From Dongia_A sp039808885 (GTDB lineage Bacteria; Pseudomonadota; Alphaproteobacteria; Dongiales; Dongiaceae): a stretch of DNA of 64,000 bases. Each line of letters starts with the position of its first letter. The stretch's first letter is position 1. Below the pieces are notes generated by a model. It did not search any database. It saw only the letters and a program-made list of their open reading frames with translations, and was not told where the DNA came from. Made by a program: the position numbers and the translations under genes. Positions 24,061 through 33,025 of the stretch are shown here, piece by piece. The DNA lies in contig JBDHTX010000005.1 of the NCBI GenBank assembly GCA_039808885.1, positions 62,001 through 126,000 on the forward strand. Reading direction: 5' to 3'.

Positions 24061-24964
24061 AATAAGTGCAACTGCGCTGCGCCATCACGGAAATGCGCGA
24101 AGCGCGCAGGACATTATACGGCACAAGTACCTCCTCAAACTTCACAAATACACCGGTCGAAATCTGATCGCGTACTATTCCGGGTTCCTTTCGAAAAATG
24201 TTTCCGGCGTCGAAATAATCGACGAAGACAAGAACGGTCTGATGATGGCTGTTCACCAGTTGGACAAATCAAAGGGCCTAGATTTATTTCTGCACACGCC
24301 CGGCGGTAGCATCGCCGCAGCAGAAACCATCGTTGACTATCTAAAGCGAATTTTCGGCAAGGACATTCGCGCGATTGTGCCACAGATCGCGATGTCGGCC
24401 GGCACAATGATTGCATGTTCCTGTCGTGAAATTTGGATGGGCAAACACTCGAATCTTGGCCCCATAGATCCTCAGCTGAATGGAGTGCCCGCTGCAGGTG
24501 TGACTGCGGAATTTGAAAGGGCCTATCGCGAAATTGTGGCTGACCCTGACCGAGTAAAACTCTGGCAGTTTATCATTCGACAATACCCTCCAAGCTTTCT
24601 TAGCCAGTGTGAGAATGCTATCGAATGGGCCAGGAGCTTCGTCAGGAGCGAGTTAGAAGCCAACATGTTTTCCGCGGATCCACAGCGCTCTCTTAAGGCA
24701 GCTAGCGTTGTCGATACGCTTACCGATTTCAGCGGAAACAAGGCTCATGACAGACACATCCATTTTGATGAATGTCAGCAGATTGGGCTAAACATAAAAT
24801 CAATAGAATCCGACAAGACTTTCCAAGATCTCGTATTGACGGTCCACCATTGCTATATGCACAGTTTGATGAATACCCAGGCATTCAAGATCGTCGAAAA
24901 CCATTTGGGTGTTGCCTTTGTTAAGCAACAGCAGATGGTACAGGTAGTACAGCCTGCACCTTGA
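24032..24964 (+). CDS. SDH_sah / ClpP-SppA-like serine protease family protein
   Basis: A 310-aa protein with the ClpP/crotonase-like fold of the serine-dehydrogenase-proteinase (SDH_sah) family. Visible: an oxyanion-loop HTPGG at residues 88-92, nucleophile region MSAGTMIA with Ser122, and SNLGPIDPQ at 140-148, the sequence that follows the nucleophile helix in SppA-like proteins. No signal peptide or membrane span, so cytosolic. Starts with GTG behind AGAGGAAG and overlaps the preceding small gene. Base composition and context mark it as acquired. Biological target unknown; a stress or defence role is only a guess. Confidence 0.85.
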   Translation: MPNWNQVLREISATALRHHGNARSAQDIIRHKYLLKLHKYTGRNLIAYYSGFLSKNVSGVEIIDEDKNGLMMAVHQLDKSKGLDLFLHTPGGSIAAAETIVDYLKRIFGKDIRAIVPQIAMSAGTMIACSCREIWMGKHSNLGPIDPQLNGVPAAGVTAEFERAYREIVADPDRVKLWQFIIRQYPPSFLSQCENAIEWARSFVRSELEANMFSADPQRSLKAASVVDTLTDFSGNKAHDRHIHFDECQQIGLNIKSIESDKTFQDLVLTVHHCYMHSLMNTQAFKIVENHLGVAFVKQQQMVQVVQPAP

Positions 24965-24980
24965 CTCAGAGCCATTCCTT

Positions 24981-25021
24981 GTCGACTGGCCATCGGCAGC
25001 TGTCAGAAGTTCACAGTCGAC
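24981..25021. repeat. Short inverted repeat at the cassette's right edge
   Basis: GTCGACTG (24981-24988) and CAGTCGAC (25014-25021) are perfect 8-bp inverted repeats with a 25-base interval, four bases before the displaced folD end begins. Could be a transcript-end hairpin or a recombinase arm site. Confidence 0.5.
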
Positions 25022-25025
25022 CAAG

Positions 25026-25124
25026 CCGGTGCCGGGTGGCGTCGGCCCGATGACCATCGCGCTCCTGCTCAACAACACGCTGATCGCCGCCTGCCGGCAG
25101 CACAAGGTCGCGCTACCGGAATAG
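25026..25124 (+). pseudogene. folD': Displaced folD 3' end (33 codons)
   Basis: It encodes in frame the last 32 residues of FolD (PVPGGVGPMTIALLLNNT... to HKVALPE) and a TAG stop. It has no start or promoter and cannot be functional alone. It has kept the frame and nearly all bases of the intact copy, so the duplication is recent or conserved. Three bases later the convergent NTF2-like gene ends, the normal chromosomal neighbour if this is the original folD terminus. Confidence 0.85.
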
Positions 25125-25127
25125 GCG

Positions 25128-25478
25128 CTAGGACGGCACCACCGCTTCGGCGCAGATGCGCCACGCCCCGGCGCCGTCGCGGCGCAGGACCAGCATGGTC
25201 GTGGCCGGCCCCGCGCTGGTGCTGCAGTTCTCCAGGACATAGGCCAGCTCGCCAGCCTGCTCGATGTGGAACGGCGTCAGGCTGGTGATCTTCAGGCCGC
25301 CGGCGATGTCTTCGGCGGTCACCGCCGCGATCGCCGGCCGGCCGCGGACGGGGGCCTTGCCCGGAGTCAGGTAGGTCGCGTCTTCGGTGTAGACGTCCGC
25401 GGCCGCAGCGGCGTCGCCGCGCTGATAGGCGGCGAGAAAGCGCGCCTCGAGTGCCGCCACCTCCTGGTGAAGCGCCAT
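25128..25478 (-). CDS. SnoaL/DUF4440-type NTF2-like protein
   Basis: A 116-aa NTF2-like protein. The opening helix LEARFLAAYQRGDAAAAADVYTEDATYLTPGK and the RGRPAIAAV segment are the standard features of DUF4440/SnoaL-like small proteins, which form cone-shaped dimers and serve as isomerases or ligand binders. The start chosen lies six bases behind GGGGAGG; an upstream ATG in frame has no such site. Substrate unknown. Divergent from the ABC transporter operon. Confidence 0.82.
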   Translation of the reverse strand: MALHQEVAALEARFLAAYQRGDAAAAADVYTEDATYLTPGKAPVRGRPAIAAVTAEDIAGGLKITSLTPFHIEQAGELAYVLENCSTSAGPATTMLVLRRDGAGAWRICAEAVVPS

Positions 25479-25705
25479 CGCATCCTCCCCATCCAGAGCC
25501 TCGGCCCCGACCATCGCACGGCGCGCGACCGCATTGCGAGCCGGCACGGGCGTCGCGGCGGCGCAGGCATCGCAGGCGCCAAGTCCGCGTGCGGAGCAGG
25601 GTTTTCACAAATGCGAAAAAATCTTGACCGTTTCACAGCCCTGATGATCTGATCCGGCCCAGGGAGCGCGGACGCCAGAAGCCGCAGCGATCTGGAGGGG
25701 CGGGC

Positions 25706-26575
25706 ATGGTCCGCAGCGACAACAGGCTCGGCCAGTATCTGATGCTGGCGCCGCTCGGCGTCTCGGCGGTGCTCGTCGTGCTGCTGTCGCTGGCGCTGAT
25801 CCTGGCCCTCAGCCTGCAGCGCGTCGACCCCACGCTGCTGTTCACCGAATTCACCCTGACGGCCTACCGCGAGAACGTGCTGCAGCCGCTGTTCTGGCGC
25901 GTGCTGGCGCGCTCGATCGCGATCTCGGCGGCGGTCACCGCGGCCACGCTGCTGCTGTCCTATCCGGTCGCCTATTTCATCGCCGTCAAGGGCGGGCGGC
26001 ACAAGGCGCTGATGCTGGTGCTGATCACCGCGCCCTTCTTCACCTCGTACCTGCTGCGCATCTTCGCCTGGAAGATCATCCTCGGCTTCAACGGCGTGGT
26101 GAACTCGGCGCTGAAGACCGCGGGCCTGATCGACGCGCCGCTGCAATTCCTGGTCTACAACTCCTTCTCGGTGGTGGTGGCGCTGACCCACGCCTATCTG
26201 GCCTTCGCCGTGCTGCCGATCTACGTGGCGCTGGAGCGGATCGACAAGTCGCTGGCGGAATCGGCCAGCGACCTCGGCGCGCGGCCCTTCGCCAATTTCC
26301 GCCAGATCACCCTGCCGCTCTCCATGCCGGGCGTGATCGCGGCGGCGCTGCTGATCTTCGTGCCGACGGTCGGCGACTACATCACGCCGACGCTGGTCGG
26401 CGGCCCGGGCGGCACCATGATCGGCAATCTGATCCAGGCGCAATTCGGCAAGGCCAATGACTGGCCGGCGGGCTCGGCGCTGTCGGTCGCCGTGATCCTC
26501 TCCATCGGCGTGCTGCTGGCGCTGATCGCCGGCGGCGCGAAGCTGTATCGCCGGCCGGCGGGGAGCGCCGCATGA
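25706..26575 (+). CDS. ABC transporter permease, spermidine/putrescine type (PotB-like)
   Basis: A 289-aa inner-membrane permease with six membrane spans and the cytoplasmic EAA loop ESASDLGARPFANFRQITLPL (residues about 191-211) that docks the ATPase. The GDYITPTLVGGP segment near residue 225 is typical of PotB-type polyamine permeases. First gene of a permease-permease-binding-protein operon; its stop overlaps the next start by four bases. GGAGGGG precedes the ATG. Confidence 0.92.
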   Translation: MVRSDNRLGQYLMLAPLGVSAVLVVLLSLALILALSLQRVDPTLLFTEFTLTAYRENVLQPLFWRVLARSIAISAAVTAATLLLSYPVAYFIAVKGGRHKALMLVLITAPFFTSYLLRIFAWKIILGFNGVVNSALKTAGLIDAPLQFLVYNSFSVVVALTHAYLAFAVLPIYVALERIDKSLAESASDLGARPFANFRQITLPLSMPGVIAAALLIFVPTVGDYITPTLVGGPGGTMIGNLIQAQFGKANDWPAGSALSVAVILSIGVLLALIAGGAKLYRRPAGSAA

Positions 26576-27456
26576 CCGGGCGCGTGGCCGGCGTCGCGAC
26601 GAACGGGCAAGCCGCTCCGGGGCCGCGGCGCAAGGCGCCCGCCAGGAAAGTTCCCTGGGTGCTGGACGTGGTGGAGCGGCGCTGGCTCTATGTCTATGTG
26701 TCGCTGTTCGCCGGGCTGCTCTATCTGCCGTCCTTCTTCATCCTGCTGTTCAGCCTGAACGACGGCATCTACGTGGCCTTCCCGCTGAAGGGCTTCACCA
26801 CCATCTGGTACGAGAAGATGGCGGCGAATGGCGCGCTGCTGCAGGCCGCCGGCAACAGCTTCGCCGTCGGCCTGTTCGCGGCGACGCTGGCGACGGTGTT
26901 CGGGACGCTGGGCGCCTTCGCCATCGTGCGCTACCGCCTGCCGGTCGCCAAGCCGGTCTCGGTGCTGGCCAATCTGCCGCTGCTGATTCCGACCGTCATC
27001 CTCGGCATCGCCATGCTGGTGCTGCTGCGGGCGCTCGGTTTCGACAACTCGCTCTGGGCCATCGCCTGCGGCCATGTGGTGGTGTGCACGCCGCTCAGCC
27101 TGTCGGTGATGCTGAGCCGCTTCGTCGACCTCGACCCGGCGCTGGAGGAGGCAGCCCTCGATCTCGGCGCCAACGAGCGCAAGACCTTCTTCGTCATCAC
27201 CCTGCCGCTCAGCCTCTCGGCCATCGCCTCCTCCTTCATCCTCTGCTTCACCACGTCCTTCGACGAGTTCGTGGTGGCGTTCTTCCTGTCGGGGCCGGAG
27301 CAGACCTTGCCGCTCTACATCTGGGGCCAGCTGCGCTTCCCGACCACGCTGCCGATGATCCTGGCGCTGGGCTCGGTGGTGCTGGGCGCCACCCTGGTGC
27401 TGGTGGTGCTGAGCGAATGGCTGCGCCGGCAGGGCCCGCGGCTGCGGACGGATTGA
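26572..27456 (+). CDS. ABC transporter permease, spermidine/putrescine type (PotC-like)
   Basis: A 294-aa permease, second of the heterodimer. A longer soluble N terminus (residues 1-35, basic and Pro/Ala-rich) precedes six membrane spans. The EAA loop is EEAALDLGANERKTFFVITLPLS, and FTTSFDEFVVAFFLSGPEQTLP is the PotC-type segment. The ATGA overlap with the upstream permease gene indicates coupled translation. Confidence 0.92.
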   Translation: MTGRVAGVATNGQAAPGPRRKAPARKVPWVLDVVERRWLYVYVSLFAGLLYLPSFFILLFSLNDGIYVAFPLKGFTTIWYEKMAANGALLQAAGNSFAVGLFAATLATVFGTLGAFAIVRYRLPVAKPVSVLANLPLLIPTVILGIAMLVLLRALGFDNSLWAIACGHVVVCTPLSLSVMLSRFVDLDPALEEAALDLGANERKTFFVITLPLSLSAIASSFILCFTTSFDEFVVAFFLSGPEQTLPLYIWGQLRFPTTLPMILALGSVVLGATLVLVVLSEWLRRQGPRLRTD

Positions 27457-27544
27457 CCAACGAGGCTCCGCCGCCGACGCGGGCGACGACGAAGCCGGTA
27501 GCAAGGACCCGCCGATGAGTTCGACACGCAAGGGAGAGACCGGA

Positions 27545-28597
27545 ATGAAATGGCAAGGCAAGGCGGTCCTGGTGGCGACCGCGATGGGCGGCAGCGTCGC
27601 GCTGGCGGCGATGGCGCTGGGGCAGGAGCAGCTCAACTACTTCACCTGGAGCGGCTACGAGGTGCCGGACCTGCAGAAGGAGTTCGACGCGGCGCATCCG
27701 GGCGCGCTGCAGACGACCCTGTTCGGCGACGACGACGAGGCCTTCACCAAGGTGAAGGCTGGATTCAAGCCCGACATCGCGCATCCCTGCTACGACAAGC
27801 TGGAGCACTGGAAGGAAGCCGGCCTGATCGAGCCGATGGAAAAGGCCAAGATCAAGAACTGGGACAAGGTGTTCCCGGTGTTCCGCGACCTGCCCGGCGT
27901 CGAGGACGGCGACAAGCTGTGGATGGTGCCCTGGGACTGGGGCAACGTCTCCATCACCTATCGCACCGACCTGATCCCCGATGCGGAGCAGAGCTGGAAG
28001 CTGCTGTGGGACCCGAAATACAAGGGCCAGGTGGCGACCATCGATTCGATCCACGACACGCCGCTGGTGGCCGCCGTGCTGGCCGGCGTCGATCCCTTCA
28101 ACATGGACGACGCCGCCATCGCCAAGGTCAAGGAAGAGCTGGTGAAGCAGCGCGACGTGGTGAAGATGTACACCACCGACATGACCTCGGTGGAGCAGGC
28201 GCTGGCCTCCGGCGAGCTGGTCGCGGCGATGACCTGGAACGCCTCGGCGGTGACCTTGAAGAAGCAGGGCGTGCCGGTCGAATACATGAACCCGAAAGAG
28301 GGCATGATGACCTGGGTCTGCGGCTACGTGATGATCAAGGACACGCCGCACAAGGACCTGGCCTATGACTTCATCAACGCGCGCCTCGGCGTCGAGCCGG
28401 GCAAGTGGCTGGTGGAGAATTACGGCTACGGCGCCTCGAGCCAGGAATCGATGGGCGCGGTGGCGCCGGCAACGCTGGAGGAACTGCGCCTGCCGGCCGA
28501 TCCCGACGCCATGCTGCGGAGCACCATCTTCATCAAGACGATCCACAACAGCGACAAGATCTCGAAGATGTTCGAAGAGGTGAAGGCGGGCGGGTGA
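27545..28597 (+). CDS. Periplasmic polyamine-type substrate-binding protein (PotD/PotF-like)
   Basis: A 350-aa extracytoplasmic solute-binding protein with a signal peptide (residues 1-25, ALAAMALG-Q). Family features: LNYFTWSGYEVPDLQKEF at the mature N terminus, DIAHPCYDKLEHW, LWMVPWDWGNVSITYRTDL in the hinge region, and EYMNPKEGMMTWVCGYVMIK. The aromatic and acidic residues fit binding of polyamines or other cationic amines. The ATG follows AGGGAGAG; an upstream ATG ten codons earlier is less likely. No ATPase gene follows, unlike standard potABCD order. Confidence 0.9.
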   Translation: MKWQGKAVLVATAMGGSVALAAMALGQEQLNYFTWSGYEVPDLQKEFDAAHPGALQTTLFGDDDEAFTKVKAGFKPDIAHPCYDKLEHWKEAGLIEPMEKAKIKNWDKVFPVFRDLPGVEDGDKLWMVPWDWGNVSITYRTDLIPDAEQSWKLLWDPKYKGQVATIDSIHDTPLVAAVLAGVDPFNMDDAAIAKVKEELVKQRDVVKMYTTDMTSVEQALASGELVAAMTWNASAVTLKKQGVPVEYMNPKEGMMTWVCGYVMIKDTPHKDLAYDFINARLGVEPGKWLVENYGYGASSQESMGAVAPATLEELRLPADPDAMLRSTIFIKTIHNSDKISKMFEEVKAGG

Positions 28598-28625
28598 ACC
28601 GCCTTTATTCCCTCCACCACTCCTT

Positions 28626-28726
28626 CGTCATGGCCGGGTTTGGCCCGGCCATCCACGAGTCTGCATCCGCCAGACCGAGACGCTGATCGAAACTCGTGGA
28701 TGGTCGGACCAAGTCCGACCATGACG
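28626..28726. repeat. Compound palindromic intergenic repeat, copy 1
   Basis: The unit CGTCATGG...CCATCCACGAGT is followed by its own reverse, ACTCGTGGATGG...CCATGACG, so the whole element is an inverted repeat of about 100 bp with a hairpin in each half. The second half's inner stem ATGGTCGGAC/GTCCGACCAT is perfect. The same architecture occurs at 53877-54025. Lies between the binding-protein gene and the XRE gene and may end transcription or serve as a structured leader. Confidence 0.85.
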
Positions 28727-28760
28727 GATGGGGTCATATTGCGAAGAAGCGAGATCCTCG

Positions 28761-29423
28761 ATGCCGAAAGCCAAGACCGCTCTCAAACCGAAACCCGCGC
28801 CGGCGCAGCCGCCGCGCAAGACGGCGCTGCTGTTCAAGCCGGCGGACGATCCGCTGGCCGACCTCGAGCTCAGGGTCGGCAAGCACATCCGCGACCTGCG
28901 CCTGGCCAAGGGCCTGTCGCTGACGGAGCTGGCCGCCAGGGTCGAGGTTTCGGTCGGCAATCTCTCCGAGATGGAGCGCGGCCTGTCGGTGCCGTCCATC
29001 CGCACCCTCTGCCTCTTGTCCAAGGCGCTCGACATCAATGCCGGGTGGCTGCTCGACCTGCACGCCGAGAGCATGCCGGCGGCGGACCCCTATGTGGTGC
29101 GGGCCAGCGCGCGGCAGAGCATCGTCTTCAGCAAGGCCGGTGTGGTGAAGCGCCTCGCCTCGCCGCTGCAGCCGGGCAGCCTGCAGATGCTGCTGGTGGA
29201 GATCGACCCCGGCGCCGGCTCGGGCGAAAGCGGCTATTCCCACGCCGGCGAGGAATGCGGCTATGTCCAGGAGGGCATCCTCAACCTGTGGATCGAGGGC
29301 GAGAAGCGCACCCTGAGCCAGGGCGATTCCTTCCGCTTCCTGTCGACCAGGATCCACCGCTTCGAGAATCCCGGCAACGTGCTGACCCGGGTGCTGTGGA
29401 TCACCTCGCCGCCGCTCTACTGA
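28761..29423 (+). CDS. XRE-family regulator with C-terminal cupin domain
   Basis: A 220-aa regulator. A basic Pro/Lys-rich N-terminal tail (1-30) precedes a helix-turn-helix (about 41-95: VGKHIRDLRLAKGLSLTELAARVEVSVGNLSEMERG). The C-terminal cupin (about 140-215) includes YSHAGEECGYVQEGILNLWIEGEKRTLSQGDSF. XRE-cupin proteins such as PuuR sense small molecules and often control the neighbouring amine or amino acid genes, so it may regulate the upstream polyamine-type transporter. The start excludes an earlier ATG inside the palindromic repeat. Confidence 0.9.
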   Translation: MPKAKTALKPKPAPAQPPRKTALLFKPADDPLADLELRVGKHIRDLRLAKGLSLTELAARVEVSVGNLSEMERGLSVPSIRTLCLLSKALDINAGWLLDLHAESMPAADPYVVRASARQSIVFSKAGVVKRLASPLQPGSLQMLLVEIDPGAGSGESGYSHAGEECGYVQEGILNLWIEGEKRTLSQGDSFRFLSTRIHRFENPGNVLTRVLWITSPPLY

Positions 29424-29543
29424 GCGGGCGGTTGCAAAGGCCTCGGCCGGCCGCCTTTACCACTTGGAAAGACTTGGCCTCCTAGGGTCTGCTGGGCCGT
29501 TGCGCATGGGAATCGCGGCCGCCAGTCCGGGAACGAGGCCGCC

Positions 29544-30008
29544 TTGCTCGACGCCAACCGCAACAAGCGCACCAGGAAGAAGATCGCCGTCGCGCTCGAC
29601 ACCGGCGAGGGCGACGAGCTGGTCTACATGTTCGTCTCGCCGGTCGAGCGGATCAGCGACACCCTCAACGACGAGCGCGATTTCCTGCCCTTCGAGCGGC
29701 CGGACGGGTCGCTGATGATGGTGGCCAAGAGCCAGATCCGCAAGCTGACGCCGATGGAGACCGTGCACCACACCGATGCCAGCGACCCCTACGTGCTGCT
29801 CGGCATCGAACCCAATGCCAGCGACGCGGCGGTCAAGGAGGCCTATCACAAGGCGGTCAGCGCGGTGCATCCCGACCGGGTGCACACCCTCGGCCTGCCG
29901 CCGGAATTCCTGGAAATGGCCACCCGCCGGGCGGCCCTGCTGAACGACGCCTATCGCAAGATCCGCCAGGCGCGCAAGGAAGCGGCGGCGAAAACACCCG
30001 CCGAATAG
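29544..30008 (+). CDS. J-domain-containing protein
   Basis: A 154-aa cytosolic protein. The C-terminal part is a J domain (about 80-150): DPYVLLGIEPNASDAAVKEAYHKAVSAVHPDRV with the HPD tripeptide needed to stimulate DnaK, then helix IV-like ALLNDAYRKIRQARK. The N-terminal 75 residues form a small, probably beta-rich domain without known family. There is no Gly/Phe or zinc region, so it is a class III-type co-chaperone. Start TTG with GAGG upstream; moderately sure. Confidence 0.82.
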   Translation: MLDANRNKRTRKKIAVALDTGEGDELVYMFVSPVERISDTLNDERDFLPFERPDGSLMMVAKSQIRKLTPMETVHHTDASDPYVLLGIEPNASDAAVKEAYHKAVSAVHPDRVHTLGLPPEFLEMATRRAALLNDAYRKIRQARKEAAAKTPAE

Positions 30009-30045
30009 CACTCATCCATCCGCCTCCGCCCCGCGTAAAAGCGTC

Positions 30046-30726
30046 ATGGGGCAGGTTCTCCTCGCTTTGGCATCGTTCCTCATCCTCCATGTCGCGCTGG
30101 CGGAACAGCCGCTGCGCGGCGCCCTGGTCCGGCGCCTTGGCGAGCGGCCTTTCCTGGTCGGCTATGGGACGCTCGCCATCCTGCAATTGCTGTGGATCGG
30201 CTGGGCGCTCGACGGCGCGCCGGCCATCATCTATTGGCAGGCGCCGCCGTGGACGCACCTGGTGCCGCTGCTGGTCATGCCGCTGGCGCTGCTGCTGATG
30301 GTCTGCGGCTTCAGCCAGAACAATCCGACCGCCAGCATGGCGCCGGCACGGGCGGCGCGGCGTGAGATGGTGGGCGTGCTCGCCATCACCCGCCATCCGG
30401 TGATGTGGGGGCTGGGCCTGTGGTCGCTGGCGCATCTGGCGGTGGTGGGCGACGCGGCGCAGGCGCTGCGTTTCCTCTGCTTCGCCGTCCTGGCGCTGGG
30501 ATTCCTGTGGCGGATCGAGGCCAAGCAGCGGGCGAAATGGGGTGCCGCCGCCTGGGCCGACTTCGCCGCACGCTCGTCCAACCTGCCGTTCCTGGCGCTG
30601 CTGCAGGGTCGCGCCCGTTTGCGCTGGTCCGAGATCGGCTGGTTGCGGGGCGGCGCCGCGCTGCTGCTCTATCTCGCGCTGATCGCCGGCGGGCATGAGA
30701 AGCTGACCGGCGTGGCGGCCTGGTAG
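30046..30726 (+). CDS. NnrU family membrane protein
   Basis: A 226-aa integral membrane protein with five to six hydrophobic segments. The conserved NnrU features are FSQNNPTAS, ITRHPVMWGLGLWSLAHL and RIEAKQRAKWG. NnrU was named from the nitric-oxide-reductase regulon, but most members lie outside denitrification clusters and their function is unknown; a relation to isoprenylcysteine methyltransferase-like folds has been noted. No nor/nir genes here. Follows the J-domain gene by 37 bases. Confidence 0.87.
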   Translation: MGQVLLALASFLILHVALAEQPLRGALVRRLGERPFLVGYGTLAILQLLWIGWALDGAPAIIYWQAPPWTHLVPLLVMPLALLLMVCGFSQNNPTASMAPARAARREMVGVLAITRHPVMWGLGLWSLAHLAVVGDAAQALRFLCFAVLALGFLWRIEAKQRAKWGAAAWADFAARSSNLPFLALLQGRARLRWSEIGWLRGGAALLLYLALIAGGHEKLTGVAAW

Positions 30727-30729
30727 GCT

Positions 30730-31239
30730 TCAGTCCTTCCGCGGCGTCACTTCCGAGGGCGGCAGGCGCTCGACCTCGAGCAGGTCGAGGTCGAGGTCCT
30801 CGATGGCGATGATCTGGTCGACTTTTTCGCCGTCGCCGGAGAGCGGGAACATGGCGACCACGTAGGGCTTGATCACGCCGTCGGTGAAGCGGATCTGGCA
30901 CAGGCCGTAGAGCGGCTCCCTGTGCTCGGCGATCCAGCGATAGTTGCCCGGCCAGTCGGTCCCGATCTCGGAGACGAAGTCCATCTCGTCGAGATAATGG
31001 CCGCTGTAGTCGTAGCCGGCGTTCTCCACCGCCTTGGTCCCGACCAGCTTGTAGAGCACGCGGAACGGCGCGTACTCGATGCGGGTCAGGATGACGTTGG
31101 GCAGCAGGTCCTTGAACTCGCTGGGGTCGATGTCGGCGCGCGACGGCATGCGCCGGTCGCCTTTCTTGCCGGACCAGTATCTGAACATCCGCCGGGCGCG
31201 GGTCGAGGGAACCTCGTCGATGCTGCGGTAGCGCTCCAC
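30730..31239 (-). CDS. PAS_5-type PAS domain protein
   Basis: A 169-aa cytosolic protein of the alphaproteobacterial single-PAS family (PAS_5). It shows a conserved ARRMFRYWSGKKGDRRMPSRADIDP opening, the SEFKDLLPNVILTRIE strand, and YDYSGHYLDE. No effector domain is attached. Such proteins are abundant in this class with unknown partners. Start GTG with AAGGGAA upstream. Lies 17 bases downstream of argG on the same strand, so probably co-transcribed with it. Confidence 0.85.
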   Translation of the reverse strand: MERYRSIDEVPSTRARRMFRYWSGKKGDRRMPSRADIDPSEFKDLLPNVILTRIEYAPFRVLYKLVGTKAVENAGYDYSGHYLDEMDFVSEIGTDWPGNYRWIAEHREPLYGLCQIRFTDGVIKPYVVAMFPLSGDGEKVDQIIAIEDLDLDLLEVERLPPSEVTPRKD

Positions 31240-31256
31240 CGGCGGGTTCCCTTTTC

Positions 31257-32468
<1,212 letters not shown>

Positions 32469-32741
32469 CGCCCCGGTTTGGAAAACGGGCGCGAGTATAG
32501 GGGCATAGGCCCAGGCTGCAAGGGTGGCCGGGGGCCGGGCTCCCGGGGGCCGGTGACGGCGCCGCTTGGGCGGGAATGCCTAGCGCCCCGCCGCCGGCGA
32601 TGGAACCGGAGGCCTCAACCAGTTCTTAAACAGTGAGGCAGAGGATGGATTGGCGGCCAGGATCCAGCCGGCGGACCTCTTCCGGAGCATCGGATCCAGG
32701 CCTGGTTCTCCCGGCGTAACGGCCGGCCAAGGAGCGGCAAG

Positions 32742-32978
32742 ATGTTGGAATTCAAGGCCCTGTCGCCGGATCACCCGGTCTCCTCCGGCGATGCCTCGGT
32801 GAAGATCTCCGAAACCAACCTGCTGCGGATCGGGACTTCCCGGGACCTGGACGCCGGCCATCCGGGCTGGTTCGAGCTCGACTTCCTGGGCAAGCTCGCC
32901 GCCCTCTTCTCCGCCATGTGGAGCACCGACCGCGCGGCCCTGCAGCCGATCCCGGTCCGGGTCCGCGACCGCCGCTAG
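32742..32978 (+). CDS. Small hypothetical protein (78 aa)
   Basis: A 78-aa protein with a good ribosome site (AAGGAG, eight bases before the ATG). Unrecognised; acidic-neutral, without signal or membrane span, containing FELDFLGKLAALFSAMW as a likely amphipathic helix and a basic end RVRDRR. It stands alone about 270 bases from argG, on the other strand. The coding-like codon pattern and ribosome site make it more likely real than not. Confidence 0.5.
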   Translation: MLEFKALSPDHPVSSGDASVKISETNLLRIGTSRDLDAGHPGWFELDFLGKLAALFSAMWSTDRAALQPIPVRVRDRR

Positions 32979-32991
32979 AACTCCGACCCGC

Positions 32992-33025
32992 TCAGCCGCC
33001 CAGCTGCTTCAGCCCCCCAGCTGCT
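32992..33025 (-). repeat. 17-bp tandem duplication spanning a stop codon
   Basis: TCAGCCGCCCAGCTGCT is followed by TCAGCCCCCCAGCTGCT (plus strand). The second unit holds the stop codon and last codons of the TPR lipoprotein gene; the first unit repeats them immediately beyond the stop. Confidence 0.8.

Larger units (their letters stand above)
23736..25025 (+). mobile_element. AT-rich inserted cassette flanked by folD 3' ends
   Basis: A 1.29-kb segment between the two folD 3' copies, with clearly lower GC than both sides and runs such as TATATATATAG. It holds its own promoter-like sequence, a small gene and a ClpP/SppA-like protease gene, and an 8-bp inverted repeat pair at its right end. There is no integrase, transposase or terminal inverted repeat pair, so if mobile it is non-autonomous or a remnant. 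Insertion is inferred from composition plus the duplicated gene end. Confidence 0.75.

Noticed and set aside
23736..25025. Insertion sequence or transposon as the source of the cassette
   Set aside because: No transposase gene, no terminal inverted repeats at both ends and no short target duplication; the flanking 99-bp gene-end repeat argues for a different mechanism.
28728..28760. Earlier ATG for the XRE-cupin regulator
   Set aside because: It lies at the edge of the palindromic repeat and would add eleven residues with no family support.
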